A stretch of 64,000 nucleotides of DNA. It comes from Zeugodacus cucurbitae. Its lineage: Eukaryota; Arthropoda; Insecta; Diptera; Tephritidae. The stretch is taken from the NCBI RefSeq assembly GCF_028554725.1, contig NC_071671.1, forward strand, positions 53,032,001 through 53,096,000, read 5' to 3'. A program made the position numbers and the translations under genes. The notes under the pieces are model-generated. The model worked only from the letters and a program-made list of their open reading frames with translations, made no database searches and was not told the DNA's origin. Shown piece by piece: positions 46,706 to 58,442 of this stretch. Within the stretch, counting starts at the first letter, position 1. Every line of letters starts with the position of its first letter.

Positions 46706-48885
46706 ACTTGAATACATCACATTGAATAAACAATTGGTATAATTGTATTAGACCGACATAATCGAATAAAAATTGTCTATAAAAACCAACAATGTTCGAG
46801 AACATCGTCAATTGACGATTAGCTTTGCAAAACCTGGACATTTCAAAAAGAGGTAGTGAATAATATATTTCCGCTGTCTCTTCTTACCTGCAGAATCAGA
46901 ATACTTCCATCTTTTGCTGGTCTTTTGTTTTCGTTGATTGATCGGCATTTGTTCCTTCCACTTGTAATAGTTAGCAGTAATAAACAATACCATTTTGTAT
47001 AAAGATTTCTTATTGCAGAGTGTCTATTCTCTACAATTTTCGACCCTCACTCTGCTTAAACCATCTTTTCAACTAGATTACCTGGAACCTCTTTCGCTTT
47101 ATCATCGTACACTGTGTAGAACTCTTTTCTTCGATGAAAACAACTTGAGAGAACAACAGATTCTCATTCAGATTCTTATTTCGTTTCTGATATGTGTGTT
47201 GTTCAGTTTCTCTGGCACTTTGTTTCAAGAACGATGATGGAACCCCACACTTAAATAACGAAGCAGCAAAAAGTGATAAATCGTTTAAATAAATTGTATT
47301 ATTAAGCTGTCTGTAATATCTTTAAACAACTGCCGTTGTGTTAATGAGAGTGTTTGTGGAGCTTTAAGAAAATTATAGGCCGTCCTAACATGCATTGGTA
47401 TCTGACAAGTTCGAATTGTGACTATGTAACAACTACCTGGTTTGAAAGAAATATTCTATTGAGTTCTACTATATTTTTCGCAAATTGAGCTTTAAGGAGA
47501 ATTTCAAACGAATCTTTGCGCCTTACTAATCAGTACCTTCAATACCATCTGATAAATATTTGCAAATCCCATCGCACAAAAAAATAATAATTATCTTAGA
47601 TGCATCAGCAGATTCTATTCTTAGTGCCTAAGTAGCCTAAGAATGAAATGTCATTGTGTTGGAAAGAATGAAAAAAATGCTGAGAGTGAAGGGAAAGGGG
47701 ACAAAACTCATAAAGCAACAAAATATATAATAAATATCAATAATGAAGGTATAAAACCAACTGAGATTTAGCTGACAGCTGAACAGTGCCAAACACAAGC
47801 AAATATTCACACACAGCCCATCTCATTTACATTTATGTGCCAGCAAAGCAATACAATAAAGCATTTATTCTATATATTTGTCAGTAAGTATGTATGTACG
47901 TGTGTATGTGAGCCCGCACTTATTTATATGCCAATATTGCATAAATACCGCTAGTTATTTATAACGGTCGGGGAGAAAAAAAATGGCGCAAAATAAATAC
48001 AATACCCTCGTAGTGGTGCTCATTTAGACGCTTCCCTCGCTTTCAAATGGCGCTTTCATTTTCATTTCGCCCGCCTGCATGTTGCATGGTGTGTTTTTGT
48101 TGTTTTTGTTTTATTTTTTATATTTTTGTTTTATTATGTTTTTTCTGCTGCGCCTCCGTCGTCCTTGTACGAGTCTGTTGCACAGCAACGCTATTGATTG
48201 CCACACACTAACTAACTGGACGCAGGTGGGGAGCGCGTGCCATTTAATTCTGGCTGACTGCCTTGCTACTGCAACAACAACATACATGCAAACTTGTACT
48301 GCTGTGTGTGTGTGCCTGCCACATTTAACTATGCCTTGGCATGCGACAGCTGTGGCTTCAGGCTGCATGCCACCACGGCGCTACCGCCGTAAACTACTTT
48401 TTACACGGTTTTCTTGTTTTATTTTGCTGGCGTTGTTTTGGTTTTTGTTGCTTTTGTAAAGGTGAGCCAGGGGACTTCGCTTGGCATCGCAACGTATCAA
48501 TTCCAATCAAGTCAATTCAAATTCAAAATCTGCTGTGTGTTGCAAAGGAAAAATCTCAATTGGCTTGTCATGCGATACGCCGAGGAATACGCTGTGGCAT
48601 GCAACAGCGGTGTGTGAAACGCATAGAAAGTAAGAAAAACTCGTAAAAAAATGGAAGTAAAAATATTGAAATTTAAAATAGCAAAATATATTACCGTTAT
48701 TTTATTTGAAAAGCAACAATTCGTAATCGTTGTGTCTGTGCTATGCCATGCTAAATGTTTGAGTGATGCCACATGGGGCAGATACACGCAGCAGAAAAAA
48801 GTTGAAATATAATAAAAATATATAGTAGCCAGCCAACTGTGGCATGCAGCGCGCATATTGAGGCATGTTGAGGGCCAATAGGCAA
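46706..48885. other. Non-coding DNA, no gene
   Basis: No supported gene. Frames at 46995-47237 and 48079-48646 are without domain. Those near 48079-48450 run through TTTTGTT-rich sequence on one strand and K/R-rich translations on the other. Confidence 0.45.
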
Positions 48886-48889
48886 ACGT

Positions 48890-49540
48890 GCAACATACAT
48901 ATATACTTGCAACATATATTTCTATATTTTTAACATACACTTTTTTACTTTCCACATACAACATACATTTTTGAACTTGCAACTCGTACTTATTTACTTC
49001 AAACATACCATTTTATATTTGCAACATACATTTTTATGCTTGCAACATACCATTTTATACTTGAAACATACATTTTTATACCTGCAACATACATTTTTGT
49101 ACTTGCAACATACTTTTTCTTCTTTCAACATACATTTTTGTATTTGCAACATATATTTTTATACTTGCTACATACATTTTTTACACTTGCAACCTACATT
49201 TTTATACGTGCAACACTTATTCATACTTGTAACATACCATTTTATACTTGCAACATACATTTTTATGCTTGCAACATACCATTTTATACTTGCAACAAAC
49301 ACTTTTATACCTGCAACAAATATTTTTATACTTGCACCATACATTTTTGTACTCGCAACATACTTTTTCTTCTTGCAACATACTTTTTGTATTTGCAACA
49401 TATATTTTTATACTTGCTACATATATTTTTTACACTTGCAACATACATTTTCATACGTGCAACACTTATTAATACTTATAACATACACTTTTATACTTGC
49501 AACATCCACATTTGTGCTTGAAACATACACTTTTACACTA
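48890..49540 (+). repeat. 21-bp minisatellite, about 30 units
   Basis: The unit is close to CAACATACATTTTTATACTTG. Its AACATA marker starts at 48911, 48932, 48953, 48981 (variant), 49002, 49023 and 49044 and so on, at exact 21-bp steps with few exceptions. Units differ by one to four substitutions. Because 21 is divisible by three and the unit contains no stop in the plus frames, long stop-free frames of up to 195 codons appear (for example 48971-49558). They encode repeats like HTFLYLQ and are artefacts of the repeat, not a gene. Confidence 0.95.
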
Positions 49541-51410
49541 ACCCACTCAAACATATAACAAATATACACACATAAAGTTCTGTGGCAGCCACACCCCTTC
49601 CATTACTGTCTTACTCATTTCTGCTGCTGTGCCACTTTTTTTATAACACTCTGCCGCTTACACTTCACCGTTAATTCTACACACACTCATACTATCTAGT
49701 CATAGTCAGTAAGTAGCTCTCGCTATTGTAACTGCTGCTGGATATTAAAAATAACACAACGTGCAACATGCCACCAATTTTTCACGGTTTCACTTTTGTT
49801 TCTTTTCTTGTTGTTTTCTCTTTTGTCATGTTGCAACAAATGGCAAAATATTGCACTTTTTCACTTTATTTGTTTTCTGCTTGCGCTCTTTCGCCTGTTT
49901 CAGCTGTTCCCTTGGGCAGCACGCTTGCTCTTGAGCTATGAGCTACGAGCTGTGCGCTGCTGTTGCTGCTGTTGTAGCTGTCAAAGTCATTTTCGCTTGT
50001 GCATATTTTTCTCATATTACACTTGAAAAATTTGCATTTGTGTTTTGCCAATTTTCGTTTTTCCTCTTTTTTCCTCTTTCTACACTCTTTTTGACTCCTG
50101 TTTTGTATGTGTCTTCTACTTTTTTGTCTGTTGTTTACAAATAGCTCGTGTAATTGTTGTTGTTTGCTCTTGTGGTTCACTTGGCTGTACACCAATTTGT
50201 TAACGGCAGCTTGTGCTCCTCATGATGTGGCAACATTTGTTGCTTTTTTCTTAATTTCTTTGCTGCTTTTTGCTTTTGGTTGGTGTTTAAATTGCTTTAA
50301 CGCTAACTTCTGTGTCAATATTTTCTCTGTGGTTGTTGTTTTTTGTGGTTTCACATCGCTTGAAATTTTATGTAATTTAATTTTTTCTCTATCTTCAATT
50401 GTTTAGTAGTTAAGCAAAGTGTTTTATGGAATCTACAGCGTAGCTTCGATAATTTGAACATTGAAAGTTTTTTCCCAAATACAATATAAGAATATTTTTG
50501 TAACATGCAAATAAAAAGGAGAAAAATTTGACGCTACTATATTTCCCGAGTTATATTATGCTAAAGCATCCCTGATTTTCTGAACTACTAATCGAAAACC
50601 AAAAAAAATTATGATTTATTGAGTATTTCTACATTAATCATACTGCTTAGTATAGTTTTAGGCGTAAGCTTTATATGTATTTCATTCGACAACCAAATAC
50701 GTACGTGTACTTCTCAAATGGTTTATGGTAAATCACTTTTCTGGTAACATTCTGCCATAAACATTAAAAACTGTGATTTGAGAAATAATAAGCTTTCTTT
50801 TATTGATTCCATGCTCGCCAGTGGTATTCTTCAATATTTCTAACAATTTTTATAACTTCTATACAAATCATTCGGATTTTCAATCGTTAGCCCATTACGA
50901 CTACGATTTTTCATAAAAATTATTGTTTTAGATTTTACAGGGTGTCTTATTGGTTTTGCTGTGACGATAAAGAAAGAGATATAGCAAATTGTTTTGCAAT
51001 AAATTAGCGTACGTACGCCCGAGAAAAAGGAAGTATATTGTGGCCATCGTGCTTGTTTTCACAAAGCCACTGGACTGTCGTCATTCTTAGAACTTCTATT
51101 TAAAATATTGTCATCCAGGTCTTCTTCACTAAAATCTTCACTAACTGATCCCAAATTAATTCGAATCGCCGAAATAGCGATGCTGTCGTTGTCATAAAAA
51201 TCATTTTTACTAATATTTTTAATATTGAAGTAACAAAATATACTTCTCTAATGAGAACCTGATGGTTCCTCAAGGGACCTTTTCAGTTTCGTAAAATTAA
51301 ATTAAAATTTTTAACGATGAAGATTCCAAATTTCTAGCTCTAATTAATTACTATTACTTTCTCACTAGTCATTTGAAAGTACACAATTTTCCTTGATTTT
51401 ATTTTTATTG
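49541..51410. other. Non-coding DNA, no gene
   Basis: T-rich sequence with TTGTTG words to about 50400, then AT-rich. The frames at 49796-50406 are F/L/C-rich translations of low-complexity DNA on plus and K/R/Q-rich on minus. No transposon 5' part matching the 51425-51712 transposase tail was recognised. Confidence 0.45.
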
Positions 51411-51424
51411 GTTCCAACAGCACG

Positions 51425-51712
51425 CGCCACAAGCTACACAGCGAATGTCACAATCGATTTATTGAAAACTAAGTTTGGTGAAAGTGTTATCTCATGAATG
51501 GCTCAGTAAATTGGTCGCCTCGTGGGGCTACGTCAAGTTTATGGTCCATGAACTTCGTACGAATATCGATCGTCAAATTGCTGCAGATCGGCCGAATAAC
51601 GCTTAAAAACCGTCGAAAATAGGGTTCAGCGTCTGGACTTTTGCAAGCGTGTCTGTGGTAGACATGCAAAAGAAATCGAATTCCATAGATGACGGCATCG
51701 AATGTACTTTCA
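51425..51712 (+). pseudogene. C-terminal fragment of a Tc1/mariner-IS630-type DDE transposase
   Basis: The plus strand reads ATSYTANVTIDLLKTKFGES and VIS, then in shifted frames NGSVNWSPR, WGYVKFMVHELRTNIDRQIA and VENRVQRLDFCKRVCGRHAK followed by EIEFH. This order (TA.VT..LL, VNWPPRS, WGYVKS, LR.NI, VENW..R, GGH..EI.F) is that of the last third of a transposase common in arthropod genomes. Three or more frameshifts, a stop and an internal deletion after the VNWSPR motif leave it dead. The upstream catalytic part was not found. No host role. Confidence 0.75.
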
Positions 51713-54030
51713 CAGGAATAAAGAATTTCATTGATATTCTAACCGTTTTTGTTTTAATTATTTTAAGTAAGTTTTTAAAGTAATTAGTTGCGAAAAATCC
51801 CCAAATTGCCATTTTGAAACATCACGACATTTCGGGATTCTATTAAGTGTATTGAATTTAAAGTATTTAGATATAATGACATAATGACGGAGGTTTTAAG
51901 GATTTTTCAACATTTAACTACATATTCTAGCATTTCCATAACATCACTTTAGCTAAATATTTAAATATATAAAAAAATCGCTTTCCATATGAAATTTAAT
52001 TTCCATTCATACCATCTATGCAGCTATTAAATGCCGAAAAGCATGCAAAAATTCAAAGTAATAGCGAAGAAATTTATAAAAGCTACACTTTGGCATACGA
52101 ATAAGATACAGAGATAAGCCCAGGCAATGACTAAGTGAATTTCAATGATTTTTATTGACTGGAAAATGCGCAAAACCGGACCAAAATGGGCAATGAGCAT
52201 TTGCAAATTGCTCTATTCAAGGAATAAAGCACAGCTGAGACAGGAATATTGAAAAGAAAAAGAAGGAAAAGATGTTCATAAAGAAAGTAAAAATAAAATA
52301 AAAAAGAAAATCAGAATGAAAAGTAGAACGAAAAAATGCGCTCAAGAGTTTCAAATATTCAGAAGAATTACTAAATATATACATTTCACAGTTAGCCATG
52401 TCGTTGTTGTTGTGTTTTTATTCATTTTTTTGTTTTTGTTGCTTTTGTCGTTCTTCCATTCAGGCTAATAAAATCGACTTTGAATCAGTGAACGTCAAAT
52501 TCAATGCATTTCGTCTTGTTGTTATTGCTCTTGTAATGCTGTTAGCAAGTTATATTTATAGAAATGAGGCTGAAGATGACGATGCAGATAAAGATAAGCA
52601 TAGAGATAAAATTGTATATGTTTGCTTTGTTGCTCAATTTGCAGGCGCACAGCTTGTCTGCGCAGGAGTCTGCTTGCCTTGTTGCCTAACGCCTTTGGCC
52701 AGTGTTGCCACATATTTTACGGCGTCATTTCGCGTCACAGTCACCGTTTACTGTTTGTATGTTGTACTTATTGTTGCTTAGATACCATATATAAATATGG
52801 AGTCGAAGTTGAGGGTGCGCCATGGTGTATGAGCAACTTTTGGAGGCTCATATGGATTGACATGTGTTTTATAACATAAAATTTGTGTTTTTTTTTGTTT
52901 GTGTTTGTGATTTTTATCACCGTCGCACACCGAAAGAAAGAAATCTGTGTCGAATGACAGACCATTTTATTTCATGCTTCACTGCACTTATTGAGAAATA
53001 ATCCGCAAAATACGCTGGTGTGCCGGAGAGTGTGTCTGCCTCTGTCTTTTCGTTTGCTTGAGTGCATCGCACACATTTTTGTGGCATTAGAGATTTACAA
53101 TTTCGTGGCTTCGCAACAAAATGGCTCAAAATACACCGCAAATTTCTTCGAAGAAAGTTGCTGGCCGCAACATTTTTCAATTTGTTCCCAAGGCGTTCGC
53201 TCGTTCCTTCGACCGTGTCCTGTGTGCGAGTCATTGTTTTCAATTTGTGTTTTTGCAATTTCAAATTTTCCAATTTTGATTTTGATTTTGATTGCATTTC
53301 CTGACAGCCATGACTATGACTGCCTCGGTTGCCAAGCAATTCCAGCAGAGTTCGAGTAGAGTGCTTGGTCCAATATTTGGTCTTCTGTATTCTTCGGCAA
53401 TTGTATTGTGCCAGTTTTCTGGCAAATGCTGACTTTGTTGATTTTGATTGGCAGTTTTGCAACTGCAATTTGGATTTGAAACGGAGAATGACGTTGTTTC
53501 AAAATGAAATAACCCTTAGCAACCATGTTGGAGCGATATTTCTATGTGCAAATGCTGCACTTGAAGGTGCTGTCGCAATTTGAGTCCTTTAAATGTACGA
53601 TATGGTAAAGGAATTGCAATTTGGTACTAATTTAATATAAATTGTTAAGTGTATGACATTGTTGAGGGACAACAAGTTGCTGGAAATTTTATTTATTTAG
53701 TCAAATTCAGAAGCGTTGAAAGCAACAGCCTGGCGTGGAAGAGTTGAGTTGAGTATTTGATTGATTAGTAGAAGTGAATCTGGTAGTCATTCCAATTTAA
53801 GAATTTATTTTTTGTAACACCACAAACTCCAAATAGTACTATGTATTGCAGAGAAGAAGCTTTATAGTTTTCATTTTTCATTTAAACGGTTGAGAATTGC
53901 AAATTTGCTTTCGCTTAGTAAACGAAATATATTTAATTATCATTTTTTTCATTGGATAACACTATATTTTATAACTTCCAAAATATATATTTTATAACAT
54001 CAATCAGTGGATTTTAGAAAAAAAAGCTCT
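51713..54030. other. Non-coding DNA, no gene
   Basis: Mixed composition. Overlapping frames at 52398-53583 occur on both strands with no recognised domain (the 183-codon frame at 52917-53468 on minus is Q/K/N-rich). The overlap of frames on both strands argues against coding. A GATTTT repeat lies near 53277-53297. Confidence 0.4.
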
Positions 54031-54680
54031 AATAAGTGGCAACCCTAAACGTAAAAAATGGCAACAAGTCACACGAAAATTTTGCTTTCGTTCCTATGAA
54101 AGAGTACTAAAGATTTCTTGACGGAAACTCTATTTTTTTCAATTTATAACAACTAGCTCTGAACAGACATGGCAACCCTATTTTAATATTTTTTTTAAAT
54201 ATTTGTTTTTTAGTATGTAAATTCAAAAAATATTAGCTGTATATTGGTCTTGAATTTTTTTCTTTTAAAAATTTCTTTATATAGATTTTTCATCACCTTT
54301 TTTTTGCTAATATTGAGTAATAGGTTTGATATTTATATATATATTTCGATCTGAATATAAAGTGAAATTTTGTTTTCGAATAATATGGCAACCCTGTTTT
54401 AAAGCATTTGTATATAAAACTTCTCCTTGCGCATTTTTAAGAAAATTATAAGAAAATAATAATAGTTTCATATATTAAAATTAATATATTTAGTTAATAT
54501 TTGTACAGTTGGCAACCCCATTTATTCCTAGCGGAGGAAATAACTTCTGCTTCCGACTTGTTTAAGTACTTTGCTGTTATGTGGTATATATATGTATGTA
54601 TATGAATACATATTTATTTTTCCTGACTACATTTTTTAATTATCAAAAATATTTTCCAGTTAAGTGGCAACCCTACTTAT
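54030..54680 (-). repeat. TGGCAACCCT-phased array (GTTGCCA on minus)
   Basis: GGCAAC cores begin at 54038, 54060, 54171, 54387, 54511 and 54666. The wider word TGGCAACCCT/C(A/T) is shared by five of them. Spacings from the main cores are 133, 216, 124 and 155 bp, so one unit of the expected ~120 bp may have lost its core. Spacers are T-rich and poorly conserved. Confidence 0.6.
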
Positions 54681-55439
54681 AAAAAATTTGCTATTTTTGT
54701 TGAAAATCATCTTTAGGTTGCTCTGGTATTACTGGAGTTATAATAAATGTTTTGGTCCAAAGCCTTTCTCGAATGAGAAAAATACACTTTTCAGCATAAA
54801 ATTTAAAAATGCAAAAACAACAATTTTCACATTTTTAATTGTGCTGCCTGCCATAACAAATTTGCTCACATTAGTTTATTGTAAATTTATTTTATTTTTC
54901 ATTTAAATGTATCTCAAAATTAAATTGGCTAAAAGAATTCAGAAATTTATTAAACTTATCTCCTGTAACGGTAAATAAGTGCATGTTGTTGTATGTGGCA
55001 GTTGTAGGTGGCACTGCATAGCCTGATCCTATTTTATGTATGCACTTTCACGTTATTGTGCCAATTTTTGGTACTGCCAAAATAAACAAACACGCAAACA
55101 CACATTTAGTTTGTTCTTGTTATTGTTGTGCTGTTGCATTGTTCCCAGTATTTGTTGCACATGCCGCTTACTGCGGCCTGTAGGAACCTAAGCTAAGCGT
55201 GTGCGAAAAAATATGGAGGAGGAAAATGTATAAAATGATTTTTTCCTTCCTTTATTTGCGCTCACACAAACACATACCGACGTGTGTGCATTTTATTAAC
55301 CACAACTCAGGCTTTGTGGTATTTTGTTTATATTTGCTTGAGTGTGTATGTGTATTTAAAGATACGCTAGTTTACTTAAAAGTGAGTAGTGAATGAGGTT
55401 AAGCAAAGTTTATGGTGGGAATTTATGATAGAAGTATCA
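54681..55439. other. Non-coding DNA, nothing identified
   Basis: No gene recognised. Frames at 54664-54906 and 55199-55396 lack domains. Confidence 0.5.
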
Positions 55440-55900
55440 TGTGGGTATAATAAAAAGAAAAAACGGTTAATAAAATAAGGAGAAAAGAAATTCAACTCAG
55501 CTGTGGTGGAAATATAAAAAGTTCTATTCATTTGATGTGTTTAATATATTTACAGTTATTATAAAGGTAAGGAAACAGTTAATAATAAAGTTGAAAAAAT
55601 TCACCTCAGGTGTGGTGAAAATATAAAAACACGATTTATCTTTGTATGAGTTTAGTGTTTACAGTTATTATTAAAGGACGGAAAAGTAGATAATAAATGC
55701 TTAAAAGAAGTTCACCTCGATTGTGGTGAAAATAGAAAAATATTTAGATTGCTTTTATATTCATAAGCTATATACAAATATTATAAAAGAAAAGAAAATT
55801 TAATAATAGAGTGGACAAAATTTCACCTCAACTGTGGTGAAAATATAAAATTTCCAATTATTGTTTTTTTATAAAATTTTTACAGTTATTTAAGCAAAAT
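55440..55900 (+). repeat. 110-bp tandem repeat, four units
   Basis: TTCA(A/C)CTC followed by (A)N(C/T)TGTGGTG(G/A)AAATA begins at 55491, 55600, 55711 and 55822, steps of 109, 111 and 111 bp. The shared tail after it includes TATAAAA, and farther on TACAGTTATT and TTAATAATA. Units are diverged but clearly related along their whole length. Not coding. Confidence 0.9.
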
Positions 55901-57782
55901 ATGTACACACAAAAATGTGGTTATTGATTATGTTCGGTCACTTTGTGACCCCGTAGGTGGCTTCTTTTCATTTCTGGCAATAAATTTTTATTATACTTTA
56001 TTAATTTTCACCACACATACGCTCACATATATATAGTAAAGCTTGTGTGCCACATTAACTATAATTCATTGTAATTAAGCCAGAGAACATTTATGAAATT
56101 CATAACCTGCACTTGTCATTCCAGCCCAACTCTTCACCCTTGTCTGCTTGTAAATAAGCGTTGCTTTATTGCGCTGCTTCACTGCAGTGACTATGTTTCA
56201 CGTGTGAGTATCATACATATATTTTGCGGTTATTGCTGTCCGCGCGTTTATATTATTGCCAACGCCCTCTTTACCGCACCACTTAACTACAGCGCGCTTC
56301 TTGCAATTGCTTGCCGTTCGCAGTCATTACTTATGGTTTACGATTTCAATTTTTAATTGGGTCACAGTTTCCATTTATGCTTCACACCTTTAAGTCCAAG
56401 TCCTTTAAGTCCACATACACTCGACATTTTACCGTTCTCATCAGTTATTTTTCAATTGTTACTCGTTGTTGTTGCTGCTGGCTTTTCGTATTTTAAAGGC
56501 GGTCAAAGCCATGTCACACTACCTGAATCATGCGGTTGACAAGCAATTCGTTTGTAATTGCCTGTGTTATTAATAAAAGCTGATGGAAGCCAGCAAACGA
56601 GCGCAGGTGGACCATATTTTTATGTATCGATTAATCTTGTTGCAAAATCTTGCTTGGCAAAGCGAATATCATATGCTTGTGAGCTTTAAGTGGTATGAGT
56701 GAGAAAATTATTAATTTCGAAACTAAAGAGCGCAATAAAGTTAATTAATTTTTGATTTATCACAGTTGGCGACACCATATTTCACTCAGTAGTCTTGAAA
56801 TTATTATGCATGTAATTTTCTAAGAATTTCTGCTTGGACATAAATTCTTACGGCACAATACATTTTAATTTTAAGTTTCCATGTATCCTATTGGTTTTTA
56901 ATTCAACACTCTAATATAGCATAATGTACGCTGCCATTTAATAGTTGCTAACAATTTCAAAGCTGTAAAATTCAACTGTGAAATCCGCACACAACAAATA
57001 GAATAACAAAATTTGAAGCATACTTTTGTGCGCCAACACAATAGAGCCGGAAAAGTACTCGAAATAAACTATTTTGTAGAATTTTGCTAGCATTTGGTAT
57101 ATTTTACAGAATTTATGTACTTTACTAATGGAAATATTCTGCAGTTAAACCATGGGTATATTTGCGAGTATATTTAGTACACTTGTATATGATTAAATGT
57201 ATACCCTGTACAAAACTAGGTCTCCTAATGATTTTGAAATTTATAAGGGTTTATATTCTAGTTTTTCATCTAAAATTTTTGTGCTGCATTCATTATTTCT
57301 AATCCATAAGATCTTCTCTAGCGATCTGATATTACCAAATTTCCATAATTTAGAGATCTTAAAAAATATAATAATATGGATATATAATAGAGAAAAAGAC
57401 AACATCTTTTAGGACAAAAAATGAAAACTACGCAATATCCAGTAAATCGAAATCTAGGCGAAGTAAAAATTTTGAAATTAGATTTTTAGAGCTCGAAGTG
57501 TCGAGAAATAGACATAACATATCTATAACATATCTTTAAAAGAAAGTTAGCTTATCAATCTTGCGAATGTTGAACAAAAATCGAGCTAATGTATTTACAG
57601 ACCTCGAACATAAAATTAATCATTATTTTACAATAACAATTATGATTTTTCAATGCTGCTTGCCTTGTCACATAAGTTAGAGAAAGTTTACCTTCTCTTT
57701 CGAATTTAGATTACCCAAAATTGTGGACAAATTTCGATTCTTTCCATCAGAATAAAAAAAAACGGAAACTTAAAAAACGTAA
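55901..57782. other. Non-coding DNA, no gene
   Basis: No recognised gene or transposon. Frames at 56093-56539 and 57197-57412 have no domains. AT-rich after 56700. Confidence 0.5.
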
Positions 57783-58442
57783 GAGGTTATACCAGTGTGG
57801 CACTTAAAAAAAAAAATATGTTTGTGCTTTTTGATCTTGATCTTGAATAGTTTTTGTATGACAGTGTTCACAGGTATAAACGCTATAGTTGAAACTTTAA
57901 ACGCGTTTTTCTCGAAACGCCATTTTTCAAAATTGCTGGCATCATAACTCAACGAGAATTTGGCCGATCGATTTCAAATTGAAACTGGGATACTTGAATA
58001 TATTTACTATACAATGATCTACGTTCTTTCTGATTGATTGAAAATGATCAATTTGGCATTAAAAACGACCATTTTTTACCTTAAAACGACGTTTTTTTTT
58101 CAGAACTACACCATTTTGCTACTTTTTGATATTTTTCAAAAATCGTAGGTCATTTTATAGGAAATACCTTTTTGAATTTTTTTGTTTCAGCTACTCATTC
58201 GGCCGGAATCATATCAGCAGTTGGGGAACTTTTTTTTTTTGCACCTACGAAGACAGCACATAACTTCGTTATTTTTCAATATTTTTGTTAAAAAAAATCT
58301 TAAAAATATATATATTATAATATTGAAAATATACCTTATTATGTCTAAAAAACTTCGAAACATTCGATCGAGTACTTTCTTTAAAAAAAAAAAAATCACG
58401 AAATCGCCCAATTTTTCATGGATAACACTGGTATAGCCCCTC
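57783..58442. mobile_element. TIR element of about 660 bp, GGCTATACCA family
   Basis: The left end GAGGTTATACCAGTGT (57783) is mirrored by ACACTGGTATAGCCCCTC (58425-58442). The terminal word matches that of 46450-46701. Flanking GTAA (57779-57782) and TCAA (58441-58444) resemble a decayed TTAA, but a target-site duplication is not proved. The interior contains ACGCCATTTTTCAAAATTGC and paired A/T-rich stretches, with no transposase motif seen. Non-autonomous copy of an unassigned superfamily. Confidence 0.65.

Noticed and set aside
49168..49401. Minus-strand frame with VASIK repeats
   Set aside because: Antisense of the 21-bp minisatellite.
48971..49558. 195-codon plus-strand open frame (and overlapping 161- and 74-codon frames)
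   Set aside because: These are read-through of the 21-bp minisatellite. The repeat unit has no stop in the plus frames, so the length is not evidence of a gene.
52398..53583. Several frames of 60-183 codons on both strands
   Set aside because: No domains, heavy overlap of sense and antisense frames, and skewed composition (C/F/L on plus, Q/K/N on minus).
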